Source of the DNA: Branchiostoma floridae
Taxonomy: Eukaryota; Chordata; Leptocardii; Amphioxiformes; Branchiostomatidae
Length of the DNA: 64,000 nt
Assembly (NCBI RefSeq): GCF_000003815.2
Contig: NC_049995.1
Span: forward strand, 12,228,061 to 12,292,060
Direction of reading: 5' to 3'
The notes beneath the pieces were generated by a model. That model worked only from the letters and a program-made list of their open reading frames with translations. It searched no databases and was not told the origin of the DNA. Both the position numbers and the translations under genes were made by a program. This document shows, in pieces, positions 45,901-56,227 of the stretch; within the stretch, counting starts at the first letter, position 1; each line of letters opens with the position of its first letter.

Positions 45901-47865
45901 GCCGGGTACATTTATTTGCAGAAGTTTGACTTTTAGGCCACTTGAACTAGAGACTCTGGTATTGATTTTGAGAACCTAGAGCAAGCTATGTCGGATAGGG
46001 CCCTATGGGGTGAAATGTGTAATCGGTAGCCTGGCCTGATGTATATATGTGTGTAATACTGATAGTGCCATGTGTTTCAGGATGTGTCTAGTGAGAATGA
46101 AACAGGAAGGAGAAGAAGGAAAGATTGTGTGCCGGTGGCTGGTGGGACTTGAACCCTGGACTCCTAGTCCTAGTCTGTATTACTGACATTATTGTATGTT
46201 TCAGGATGTGTCTAGTGAGAATGAAACAGGAAGGAGAAGAAGGAAAGATTGTTTGCCGGTGGCTGGTCTACACTATGTGGGAAGACATCAGGACAAGAGG
46301 CAAGGCTATGGGGGTACGGAAGACTTCGTGATATATTTAGTATATGGAGAGTAATTCTGTTCAAACGTATTTCTGATTTCTAACACATAACCTAAGTGGG
46401 GCTTACCAAAATTTTGACTGTACGGCAGGCTTTTAGCCAGGCAGGCGTACAGGCGTACACTGTACAGCCTGTTAAAAAAATAACTGAAATTGTACGCCCT
46501 TACACTGGGGAGCACATCCTCTGACAAGCATGAAATTCTGACCAGGGGTGCTACAGGTCACATGTGGCCTGTGACGTGTCTGACAGTAAATTTGCTTCAT
46601 TCCCCCAAATTTGCCAATATTTGTCAAGAAATGAGCCATCCACTGCTTCTGTCACGCCACATCGTGGAGATAGAACATGTTACTTGATGAGTATGGATCA
46701 TAAGTTGCAGGAAGTTTCTGTCTCTGTTGATGGATATTGTCCATCTGGATCTACTTAAACTCTCTGCAACTTCTACTGTTCACCAAACGGGCTCGAAATA
46801 CTTTTTTTTGCATAGCTGCACTGGTGCAGGTATCATTGAAAATTACCTGCACCAGACAAATTTACCTGCACCACTCTGAATTTATGAACTATGGATCATA
46901 TTAAAACNNNNNNNNNNNNNNNNNNNNNNNNNNNNNNNNNNNNNNNNNNNNNNNNNNNNNNNNNNNNNNNNNNNNNNNNNNNNNNNNNNNNNNNNNNNNN
47001 NNNNNNNGTAGCTTTTGATTTAAGGAGAGTTAGTGTAGCTTTTGGCCCTTTGCAGCTTGTTTTGGAACTGTTGTGTGCTGTGTCCTTCGCAGATATCGTC
47101 CTCCCAAATGACTGAAAGCCTGAACGTGTGGACGGAGCAGTTTTACGCCATGATATTCTCGTATGATGAGGGGATCATCTGTGATGACAGGACGCTCGCT
47201 GGCGCCGTCTGGAGAACTGTCTTTAACAAGAGCTGTGACGATCCTGAGAAGATAGAACGACTCGTCGCATACATTAGACATCAGGTAAAGAAATAAAAGT
47301 GTAAAGGTAAAGCTACATAAAACAATTGTAGAAGTATTTAAATACATTTTGATAACACACTAGGTGCTTATTCAAGCTTTTGCGTATATTATTGGCAAAT
47401 GTTCAAATAGAAATACTGTTGATGTTGAAATTTTTGCGGTTTTGCAATGTTTTTGTTTTATTCTGATTAAGCCTTTACTATGAAATTGCTTGTTCTTTTG
47501 CCTGCCTAACCCTTCATTTCAGCAGAAAAATATGAATTGTCGCAAAACACTCCATTTTCTCACCACCTTGAAACTAAATCCTTGCAACCTTGAAGGCCTT
47601 TACAGTAGTTTCTAAATCAAGTGAGGCTATCGGGAGCAAACAGAGCTTGAATAAGATTATGAGAGGACATGCAAAATGAAACAGTGTCACTTTCTATTAG
47701 CTTGTCATTATGTTAAGACTACAATGTATGTTGAAATGCAGAAGTTTTTAAAAGCCTTTTTTCAAATTTCAGATGCAGCACGTTGATGCCCTTGACACTG
47801 AACAGCTGCTGAAGTACGGCAAGGTCCCCTGGCTGCCCTTTGACCCTAAAATGCCATTGGAATAG
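42958..47865 (+). CDS. UQCC1: Ubiquinol-cytochrome c reductase assembly factor 1
   Basis: Exons 42958-43032, 43533-43661, 44463-44582, 45151-45223, 45536-45593, 46205-46313, 47093-47284 and 47773-47865; all junctions GT-AG and in phase, 282 residues (human about 300). The first exon (MSCLRPMLNTAIRCHCRALQ) is basic and acid-free, as in mitochondrial presequences. The CBP3/UQCC chaperone domain follows: LKKLGFTGKLRVNKY, HMYACCTDGIDFSDFF, LPDTLNSWFLIMELHVW, MCLVRMKQEGEEGKIVCRWL, MWEDIRTRGKAMG, YDEGIICDDRTLAGAVWRT. The protein assists cytochrome b synthesis and early complex III assembly at the inner membrane, with UQCC2 as the known partner. Partial exon duplicates lie beside exons 3 and 6. The gap at 46908-47007 is intronic. 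Confidence 0.93.
43853..43995 (+). repeat. Dispersed repeat copy, family also at 46427-46560
   Basis: CTTTTAGCCAGGCATGCGT, GGGGAGAAAATCCTCTGACA and AGCATGAAATTCTGA occur here and again, in the same order, at 46427-46560. Both copies are in UQCC1 introns. Confidence 0.65.
44722..44771 (+). pseudogene. Downstream partial duplicate of UQCC1 exon 3
   Basis: CKKLGFTRKLCVNRY plus a GTAAGA donor repeats the last ~45 bases of exon 3 (LKKLGFTGKLRVNKY) 183 bases downstream. No acceptor is seen. Confidence 0.75.
46081..46150 (+). pseudogene. Upstream partial duplicate of UQCC1 exon 6
   Basis: The acceptor (ATGTGTTTCAG) and first ~70 bases of exon 6 are repeated 124 bases upstream with one substitution (GTGTGC for GTTTGC). 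After coding CRWL the copy diverges and its frame ends at a TGA near 46184. It keeps a usable acceptor but no donor. Confidence 0.85.
46427..46560 (+). repeat. Dispersed repeat copy, family also at 43853-43995
   Basis: GCTTTTAGCCAGGCAGGCGT, GGGGAGCACATCCTCTGACA and AGCATGAAATTCTGA match the copy in an earlier UQCC1 intron. No ends or coding potential recognised. Confidence 0.65.
46908..47007. other. Assembly gap of 100 N
   Basis: Unknown-size gap in the UQCC1 intron before exon 7. Confidence 0.98.
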
Positions 47866-49980
47866 GTAAAAAAACAAATTTCCCCCAAACAGAAAACTAT
47901 ATGTAAGATTTGTTTGAGTCAAAATAACTGTATGAAATGATGACTGTCTTTTGCACAGTAAGTTGGTATGTACAAATGCTATAAAAGAAGTTGTTTTACC
48001 CGGTATTTGATTATACTGCTGCTGGGGTCCCTGACACAGAGGTGGACAGCAGTCGGATAGTCTTCACACTGCACTTCCAAGCCGCTGGTTTACACTGGCA
48101 AGACCACAAAGTTTAACATTGATGTCCTTTTTAAGACACTTCTACCAACATTTCCTTGGTCTCCCACGACCTCTGTTGCCTGGTAACTGCCATTTAAAGA
48201 TGGCTCGTTCAAACCATTAATACCAATGGAGTGAAAGTTGAAAATTTTTAGAATTTCCCTGAAAGATTGAATTATAACAATTAAGATATCTTTGAGGGGA
48301 TTACAAGCTGTGAAGTCAATGAAGTCATTTAACTACCTCGAGAGAAGAAACTAACTAGGAATGTGTTGTTGGGTATTGAATCTAAAGTTTAATTAGGACA
48401 AACTTTATTTTGAAAAGGCATGAAGACTGGTACCAAGGGTTAGACGTATATATGTGTCTTTGTCTTGTTGGAATTGAATTAAAAATCTGAAGAAGTTGGT
48501 TGACATTTCTTAGCCAAGACTGTATAGTACCGTCTCATAATTATAAAATGTTGATAAACTAGTTTGTTTTCCTTTGATTTTTTGTGTAGTGTTTGAAGGT
48601 TAAGTTTTTTTCAACTTCACATGCAGAAGAAATACTAGTAGTCACTTTCTTATGTTTTGTCTTTCAAAGTCTTAAAAAAGATGCCTAAGATGACCCATTG
48701 ATTTCTAAGAGTCCAACTGAAGAGGCTTTTTTACTTCTCCCCAAGCGAATGAAGTATTGCCGTTGGCCTGTCTGTCTATCTGTCTGTGTGTTGTCGACAA
48801 TTCCGAATATCCACAATACAGCAAGTGTTGCTCTACATATGCAGTGCTGGAATTTTTGTCTGTTTGACTTGAATGGTCATGAAGCCTTATGGGTAAAGGG
48901 GTGAAGTCTGCCATCTCTGATTACTTTGCTTAAGCCTTAAGGTAATACGTGGTTGAAGATTAGGCATCCAGGTACTGGTAATAAGATACACCTAATTACA
49001 ATTACGCAAGCAACTGGATATGATTTTGATTACCTTGCGTAAGCCTTAAGATATTTTGCATACATTTTACCTGATTTACTAAAATGGCCACACTTAAATT
49101 CATTGTCATGACAAACAATGTATCCATTTTAATCACAACTTTATTATACCACAACACATCACAACACTTCATGGTACTATGCCAAAAACATAGTTTTCTC
49201 TCTTGGTTTATTCACCACACTATATACCCTTACACGTCTCATATTCTACGTTTCATTGATTTAAGTTACATTTATTCACTGATGAAAGAATAAATGAATG
49301 AATAAATGAATGCCACCATATACAAGATACTAAATAAAGATGCAGAACTCTTTGAAGAGCTTTATCCACTCTCAATCTCATAATTCCTCAGGGCACACAT
49401 AGATTTGAGACTCACACATTAAGAAAACCTTGTCATCGAGGCCTTCTCAGGAATGTGTTGAACACCTGGATATGTGAAGTGTGCATATCTTAGAGATTGC
49501 TGATGCTGCATTGGCAGATATTTTTAAAGTAACGTTTTTAAAATGTGGCAGTCCTTGGAAACATGGTAGAATTATGACATTAATTCTGCCATGGTCATAA
49601 TTTTCTCATCTTTGCTCATCTACATAATCTTACAAAGTCTACATTGTACTTCATTCTTCTTTTTGATACAACGAACATCATAAGATTTTACAATATGATG
49701 AGCTTAATATAATGATGAAGAATAAAGACGTGTAACTTTCTTCAAATCAACAGGCTCTCATCTATTTCGATAACAAGCGAGTAATTGCACGATATTTCAC
49801 TCCATCCTTAACCACAATCTTACACTAAACCATCTGCTACATGGAAATACAACCAGATAGAGGTGAAATAGTTATGTTTTTTAATAACGTAAAATAAGCG
49901 CTACTTTAGCAGGTCGTTTTGTAATATACATGTCTGTTCTATTGTTTTATAATTATCATCATATAAGATTTAGAAGTGAT
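47866..49980. other. UQCC1 3' flank and intergenic DNA
   Basis: Contains the UQCC1 3' UTR of unknown length and AT-rich sequence. Near 49011 there is CAAGCAACTGGATATGATTTTG, a piece of a dispersed repeat also seen near 58030, 62330 and 63870. No gene recognised. Confidence 0.45.
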
Positions 49981-49987
49981 AATGGTT

Positions 49988-51223
49988 TCAGCGCTGCCTG
50001 TTTCTTACGTGTAAAAAATGTATCTTAAAACAACTGAAGACAATGCCCACAATTGCCGTCGATATAATCATAACCAAGCCGTGTATCTCTACTTGGAGCA
50101 TATCATTTTTCCAATAAGCTATATTGTTTCCATTCAAATATATAACGTTACTTACATTGTACAGCCTCGTAAAAGAAACAGTAGAAATAGATGTATTAGA
50201 AAAGTTCTTTTTCGTCGGGATGACTTCGCGAGTTTTCGTTGGGTCTTCGGACGGCGTCGGGATAACGTCGTGAGTTGTCGGCGCCTCTTCGGATGGCGTC
50301 GGGCGATCGTCGTGGGGAAAGATCACCTTTCGTAGAATGTTCGGGTATGTTGGATGAATATATTGTCTGTTGTTTGAACAGCTGATTTCCACCACATTTA
50401 CATACTGAACTAAAGTCATTTCAGGGCAGCAAGATAAAAATGCTTCGCCGCTTGTCTGTTTCTCAAGCGATGGTTCGCAATTTGGAATTTTTGTACTGTC
50501 CAATTGCAAGCGGATGTCATTTTCTGGATTAACCGTAGAATTGCCCATACAAGTCTTGTGTAATGGATTGCCAAACACATTGATGTAAACAGGTGGCGCA
50601 AAAGTTTTAATTTTTTCTTGAAAACCTGCGCTCAAGATTTGATTAAACTCGATAACGAACGCAACTGCCCTACGCATAGTACTGGTGTATTTGATGTAAT
50701 GATTTCGCAGCAGAGAATGCCACGGAACAAAAATAAGACGGTTACCAGAAAAGTCGACTTTGGAAAGCGCTTTGCAGCCTTCAAAAGCCTCTCGCTCCAC
50801 GCACTCGATCACGTTTCGTGACAAGTTCACCGACTTCAAATCCTCAAGCCCCGAAAAATAATGCTTAAACACTCGTTTTAACAGATTTCTCGAAAGGTCC
50901 ACTGTCATAAGTCGAACACAGGTGGTGATCGTACCTTCAAAAATTGTGGATATTTTGTTGTTCGTCAGATACAACCCCCTCAGCTTGGTTAAATCGAGGA
51001 AAGAAGTTTTCTTTAGCTCGGTGATTTGCCCGTCCTCTACGATCAACGTACCGACTGTACGGGGAATGTTGGCGGGGATATCGTCGAGGCGGCCCGACGA
51101 GCAAATGACGGAACGTCCGTTGGAGGTACACAGGCAGCGGGAGTCGAAAACGCACTCCTGAAAACCGTCCGTCAGAAATACACACGCCGACAATACCATC
51201 AATGCTTTCGCTAGTTTCCTCAT
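49988..51223 (-). CDS. LRR single-pass membrane protein, intronless
   Basis: Start chosen at the Met at 51223 because it is followed by a signal peptide (MRKLAKALMVLSACVFLTDG); the frame is open 19 codons further upstream. 411 residues: LRRNT cysteines (CVFDSRCLCTSNGRSVIC), about five LRRs (LYLTNNKIS, VDLSRNLL, VNLSRNVI, VDFSGNRL), an atypical Cys-containing C-cap, a Thr/Pro stalk with repeated VIPTPSE/TTHDVIP units, and a C-terminal TM (LVMIISTAIVGIVFSCF) with a 10-residue basic tail. Such proteins act as cell-surface recognition or adhesion receptors; with no signalling tail it would need a partner. Divergent from the LRR-Ig gene at 56228. A 677-N gap begins about 90 bases upstream. Confidence 0.85.
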   Translation of the reverse strand: MRKLAKALMVLSACVFLTDGFQECVFDSRCLCTSNGRSVICSSGRLDDIPANIPRTVGTLIVEDGQITELKKTSFLDLTKLRGLYLTNNKISTIFEGTITTCVRLMTVDLSRNLLKRVFKHYFSGLEDLKSVNLSRNVIECVEREAFEGCKALSKVDFSGNRLIFVPWHSLLRNHYIKYTSTMRRAVAFVIEFNQILSAGFQEKIKTFAPPVYINVFGNPLHKTCMGNSTVNPENDIRLQLDSTKIPNCEPSLEKQTSGEAFLSCCPEMTLVQYVNVVEISCSNNRQYIHPTYPNILRKVIFPHDDRPTPSEEAPTTHDVIPTPSEDPTKTREVIPTKKNFSNTSISTVSFTRLYNVSNVIYLNGNNIAYWKNDMLQVEIHGLVMIISTAIVGIVFSCFKIHFLHVRNRQR

Positions 51224-51316
51224 CGTTCTGGAAATGAGTCGCCGGGTTCTGTCTCTTATTAGTGCGTTAGGCCACATCAAGTGAATTCTATGGAGAGTGC
51301 GTGATTTCGCCAGATG

Positions 51317-51993
51317 NNNNNNNNNNNNNNNNNNNNNNNNNNNNNNNNNNNNNNNNNNNNNNNNNNNNNNNNNNNNNNNNNNNNNNNNNNNNNNNNNNNN
51401 NNNNNNNNNNNNNNNNNNNNNNNNNNNNNNNNNNNNNNNNNNNNNNNNNNNNNNNNNNNNNNNNNNNNNNNNNNNNNNNNNNNNNNNNNNNNNNNNNNNN
51501 NNNNNNNNNNNNNNNNNNNNNNNNNNNNNNNNNNNNNNNNNNNNNNNNNNNNNNNNNNNNNNNNNNNNNNNNNNNNNNNNNNNNNNNNNNNNNNNNNNNN
51601 NNNNNNNNNNNNNNNNNNNNNNNNNNNNNNNNNNNNNNNNNNNNNNNNNNNNNNNNNNNNNNNNNNNNNNNNNNNNNNNNNNNNNNNNNNNNNNNNNNNN
51701 NNNNNNNNNNNNNNNNNNNNNNNNNNNNNNNNNNNNNNNNNNNNNNNNNNNNNNNNNNNNNNNNNNNNNNNNNNNNNNNNNNNNNNNNNNNNNNNNNNNN
51801 NNNNNNNNNNNNNNNNNNNNNNNNNNNNNNNNNNNNNNNNNNNNNNNNNNNNNNNNNNNNNNNNNNNNNNNNNNNNNNNNNNNNNNNNNNNNNNNNNNNN
51901 NNNNNNNNNNNNNNNNNNNNNNNNNNNNNNNNNNNNNNNNNNNNNNNNNNNNNNNNNNNNNNNNNNNNNNNNNNNNNNNNNNNNNNNNNNNNN
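51317..51993. other. Assembly gap of 677 N
   Basis: Sized gap upstream of the minus-strand LRR gene. Open frames across it are artefacts of N translation. Confidence 0.98.
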
Positions 51994-52865
51994 ACTTTGG
52001 CTCCCGAACACTAGCCGACTCTTAGCCGACCCAAGTCGGCAGTAGTTCGGGAGTAGTCTGACCAGTTTAGGCCACGCCTATTTTTTTAGCGCCGAACATG
52101 TCCCGAACACCTCCCGACCAGTAAATGACTTACTCCCGACTGTGTCCCAAATGCTAACTAACCTATCACCAACCATCCCGACCTCTAGCCGCAGACTGCC
52201 GAATCACTCCTGACTGATCCCCAACCGATTGCCGACCCTTTTTCGACTTGAAATAGACATAATCAGCGATTTTCAAAAGAGTGCTCATTTTCGTTTTTAA
52301 TCAAGAATGTCCTTTGTTCTATTTGTAAACATCACCAAGAGATCAAATTTCGATCACATATAGCTCCAGCGCGGTATTTATGGGTCTTTTTGTTTTGGGC
52401 TGGATGTCGGTCGTGTGAAGTTCGGGAGTGATTCGTCTAAGTTCTGGCAATAGTCTTTTTGCATGCTTGGGAATGAGTTAGCAGAGATTTGTCTAAGGTC
52501 TTGGGGTGAATCATTGGTAAGTTGGAAACAAGCTGGGAGTAAATCAGCAATGTTTATGGCGTGGTTAAGAATTAATTTGACTGCTGATTTACTCCCGAAC
52601 ACCAACCGAACACTAGCCGACCGTGCCGAACACCAGCCGACCACCAACCGACCCATTCCAGAGTTGCCGTTCAGAGCCGAATGTTTTGAACATTTCAAAA
52701 CATTCGGATGGAGCAGCCGAACACCAGCCGACTCAGCCGAACGCCAGCCGAACGCCAGCCGACTCAGCCGAACGCCAGCCGACTACAGCCGACTAGCTCC
52801 CGAATCACTCCTAAACCATAGTCGGGAGAGAGTCGGGAGCCAAATTCGGCTATGTGTAACCTAGG
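51994..52865. mobile_element. Foldback element built of CCGAC/CCGAAC repeats
   Basis: The left part (GGCTCCCGAACACTAGCCGA) is complementary to the right end (GTCGGGAGCCAAATTCGGCT). The interior near 52600-52800 repeats AGCCGAACGCCAGCCGACTC. The true left terminus is lost in the N gap. No coding capacity. Confidence 0.65.
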
Positions 52866-52924
52866 CATTAGGAGTGACACTCGTGAGTTTGCCATGTGTT
52901 TATGTTTTTTTTTAAATTCTAACT

Positions 52925-53310
52925 TTGATTAATATTCTTGTTACAACATTTAAGGTTCCTATTATTTTAAAACTCTGTATCAATTTTTTTCTTACCATCA
53001 TAATTTTGATTTTTTTTTCATTGAGCTTTTATCAGAATTTTTTTGCTGAAAGCTCCTTGTTTTTTTGCCACGCTTATTATGCTTTAGACTTCGAGTCTGT
53101 AATGGATGTGAATGAACGAACTATGAACCCTGAGCTTTTACTCTACTTTATGTTTGTATACTATGTATATGTAATGATACATTATGATAGATTTATTATA
53201 TTAGGACTCGATTTAATCTGTATCTCTGTTACATTTTATCTGACCCTTACCTCCCTTATGGCGTTACTGAAAAGTGGCCTGCAGGCCGATTTGAGCTTCT
53301 CATGAATATA
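52925..53310 (+). mobile_element. Possible LINE 3' tail
   Basis: AT-rich sequence with an open but hydrophobic low-complexity frame, ending in AAGTGGCCTGCAGGCCGATT then GAGCTTCTCATGAATA. This ending resembles LINE 3' UTRs in amphioxus (recall). A gene is unlikely. Confidence 0.35.
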
Positions 53311-53440
53311 TAACTGCTAAACCAACAAAAATGTCATCCATGAGTTTTACTTACTGCGGCCTTAAATGAAAAGTAATATCCTGGTGGCATGTCTGTGCAT
53401 GTGATGCTTACGTGAGCAGAGACACGACGGTCACGATTCC

Positions 53441-53636
53441 TAGTCTCCGTTGCAGTCTTCGTACGGGGCTCTTTTTATTTGGAGTGGGGCGTTGGTTTGC
53501 GATTTTCAATGTTGGCTAGGTTCCCTTGTGTCGAAGAAACGGGGCGAAACTCAAGTTAAGTTCCCGGCACAACAGAACCTAGCCAACCTTGGAAATCTCG
53601 AACCAACGCCCCGCTCGAAGACTGCAACGGAGGCTA
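53441..53636. mobile_element. Foldback MITE with near-perfect 9-bp duplication
   Basis: From TAGTCTCCGTTGCAGTCTTC to CGAAGACTGCAACGGAGGCTA, with further pairing of GGGGCGTTGGTTTG and GGCTAGGTTC blocks. Flanks CACGATTCC (53432-53440) and CACGTTTCC (53637-53645) match at 8 of 9. The TAG start and 9-bp duplication relate it to the elements at 17818 and 22220. Confidence 0.8.
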
Positions 53637-53837
53637 CACGTTTCCTAACATTGGGTCTTCACGTGGCCAAACAGGTGAACAACAATATATGTATGAGGAC
53701 ATATGAAGGACATCCTTCGATTATAAAATAGAAACAGTTGCTAGCAACAGACAGTGCAATTTTGCGACAAGTATCTTATAATTTAAAAAAAAAACTTATT
53801 ATGGAATCGACGCAAGATCGTGTTCTTCATGTACATA

Positions 53838-54540
53838 NNNNNNNNNNNNNNNNNNNNNNNNNNNNNNNNNNNNNNNNNNNNNNNNNNNNNNNNNNNNNNN
53901 NNNNNNNNNNNNNNNNNNNNNNNNNNNNNNNNNNNNNNNNNNNNNNNNNNNNNNNNNNNNNNNNNNNNNNNNNNNNNNNNNNNNNNNNNNNNNNNNNNNN
54001 NNNNNNNNNNNNNNNNNNNNNNNNNNNNNNNNNNNNNNNNNNNNNNNNNNNNNNNNNNNNNNNNNNNNNNNNNNNNNNNNNNNNNNNNNNNNNNNNNNNN
54101 NNNNNNNNNNNNNNNNNNNNNNNNNNNNNNNNNNNNNNNNNNNNNNNNNNNNNNNNNNNNNNNNNNNNNNNNNNNNNNNNNNNNNNNNNNNNNNNNNNNN
54201 NNNNNNNNNNNNNNNNNNNNNNNNNNNNNNNNNNNNNNNNNNNNNNNNNNNNNNNNNNNNNNNNNNNNNNNNNNNNNNNNNNNNNNNNNNNNNNNNNNNN
54301 NNNNNNNNNNNNNNNNNNNNNNNNNNNNNNNNNNNNNNNNNNNNNNNNNNNNNNNNNNNNNNNNNNNNNNNNNNNNNNNNNNNNNNNNNNNNNNNNNNNN
54401 NNNNNNNNNNNNNNNNNNNNNNNNNNNNNNNNNNNNNNNNNNNNNNNNNNNNNNNNNNNNNNNNNNNNNNNNNNNNNNNNNNNNNNNNNNNNNNNNNNNN
54501 NNNNNNNNNNNNNNNNNNNNNNNNNNNNNNNNNNNNNNNN
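53838..54540. other. Assembly gap of 703 N
   Basis: Sized gap between the two LRR genes. Long frames across it are artefacts. Confidence 0.98.
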
Positions 54541-54896
54541 GCCGCGAACGGTTGAGCTTCTTGAAATGCCTACTAAAAAGTTCAAAGACCCCATACCTTC
54601 GCCAAGCAATATCATTTTAATTGTAGAGACATACTTGCCGTTTATAATTTAGTGTTAACTCTTCTGTAAATATTCATCTTGTTCATATGACTTGAAGTAA
54701 AGTATTTTAATTTGGCCTATAAAAGGCCAATTATCAGCACTGTCGGTACAAACATGCAGTTCCTTTGAGCTTTACCAGAGGGCGTATCGTAGAATAGAAA
54801 TATGGAACGTGCCCTCTGTTCTCGTTCGCGACGTGCCGCTATGCGCTACAGACTCATTACCGGCCGAAAAACATGAAAAAGGCTGTGTTTTTTTTG

Positions 54897-55084
54897 TAGT
54901 CCCTACCAGACTGACTAGCTGGCTGTTATAAGGAGAAAGAATTGTCAGGGGAGTTTTGCTACCAGAGGAGTTGGCCGGCAGGAGGGGAACATTAGCGTGG
55001 ACTGACTCCCCTGGCCAATTTCCCGATTTTTTTTGCCGAATTCTATGATTCATTCACCCCCGTAGGAAGGCCTGGTAGTGGCTA
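54897..55084. mobile_element. Probable diverged foldback MITE
   Basis: Starts TAGTCCCTACCAGACTGACT and ends CCTGGTAGTGGCTA, with inner complementary blocks (CAGGGGAG with CTCCCCTG, TGGCCGGC with TGGCCA). T-rich flanks make the target duplication ambiguous. Confidence 0.45.
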
Positions 55085-56227
55085 GCTTTTTTTGTCAGCT
55101 TCTGTCAATCAAAGCAGGAAGGAAACGTGACTGTGCGTTATGTAATTCGTCCCTTACCTAACGTTAGTGTGTAAGACAGACAGTGAAAGTTGAACGGTCT
55201 CTTTTCGACCATCTTTCGACCAAGTTCTTCGATATCATTCCGACCAACCGATCCTTTTTACTTAGACACGTTTACCGTGCCGAAAGTTTTTGCATAGTTA
55301 TTTACAAAGCCCACGACTTCTATGACAACACCTGCCTGTATTTTATAAGGGACCGCCAGAATACCTTCGGTTGTATATGTTGAAGGCCGCGGGATTTCAA
55401 CATGTCCAGAGAATTGAAGCGTATTTTTCACATGAAGATCTAGTCTGTAACATTTAACGTGCCAAGAGAAAATCGTTCAATCCTCAAAAAGTGGAGCAGT
55501 GTCCGAGGGAGCAACGGTCGTATTGCTGGCAGTGTCGTGCGTACGGTGAGCTACTTTCCTGTTGTATGATACCGGTTCAAATCACTGTTGCCGTGGAACC
55601 CTTTTTGTTGAAAAATATTAGGGACGTTTTTGCATTGCCTTTCTTTAAATCGGACTTGAGTGACTACAAGTGCCTGTATTAGAAGAGTGAACGGGGATAC
55701 GATGTGAGGTCAACAGAGACATTGCCGTTTGGAAATCCTGTCCGCGTCGGTGTAACGGGGTATGGCGAGGTTAGGTTCGTCTCAGGACGTTTGGCTGTTT
55801 TGATGCAATTTTAAAAGCAGGCTGTGATAGAAAGAACTGCTGACAAGGATCCACGACAGTTTTTTTTTTCTAACAAGACATCCGACAGGCTTGTACGAAT
55901 CGTGCACGACTGTATATACCAAGAATGCCTGCAGTTTGCGATCGCACTTCTTATGTGGCTGGGCTCTTACGTGTGAGTTTTTAAAATTTCCCAGTGTTAA
56001 GGTGATATTCTTTCAATCTTTCTCCGAATTGCAGGTTAGGGAAATAGCATTTTTTTTCAAATAAATCTCCGTAAATTGTAGAGAGAATTCATTATTATGC
56101 AAACTAGCATAAACTCTTTTAATTTCGATATGTAAAACTCTTAATCTGATATAGAAAATTTACAAATATTTTATCATAATTATTGGATGATATTCAATGT
56201 TTTGGCTCAGTTGAAAGAAACACTAAG
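55085..56227. other. Upstream flank of the LRR-Ig gene
   Basis: Contains no recognised exon or element. Short open frames at 55183 and 55491 lack splice support. The last 200 bases before the start codon are very AT-rich. Confidence 0.4.

Noticed and set aside
49988..51280. Start at 51280 for the minus-strand LRR gene
   Set aside because: It would put 19 basic residues before a normal signal peptide; the Met at 51223 fits a secreted N-terminus better.
51277..52045. Long open frames across 51317-51993
   Set aside because: They are produced by translating N and contain almost no real sequence.
53738..54652. Long open frames across 53838-54540
   Set aside because: They are N-gap artefacts.
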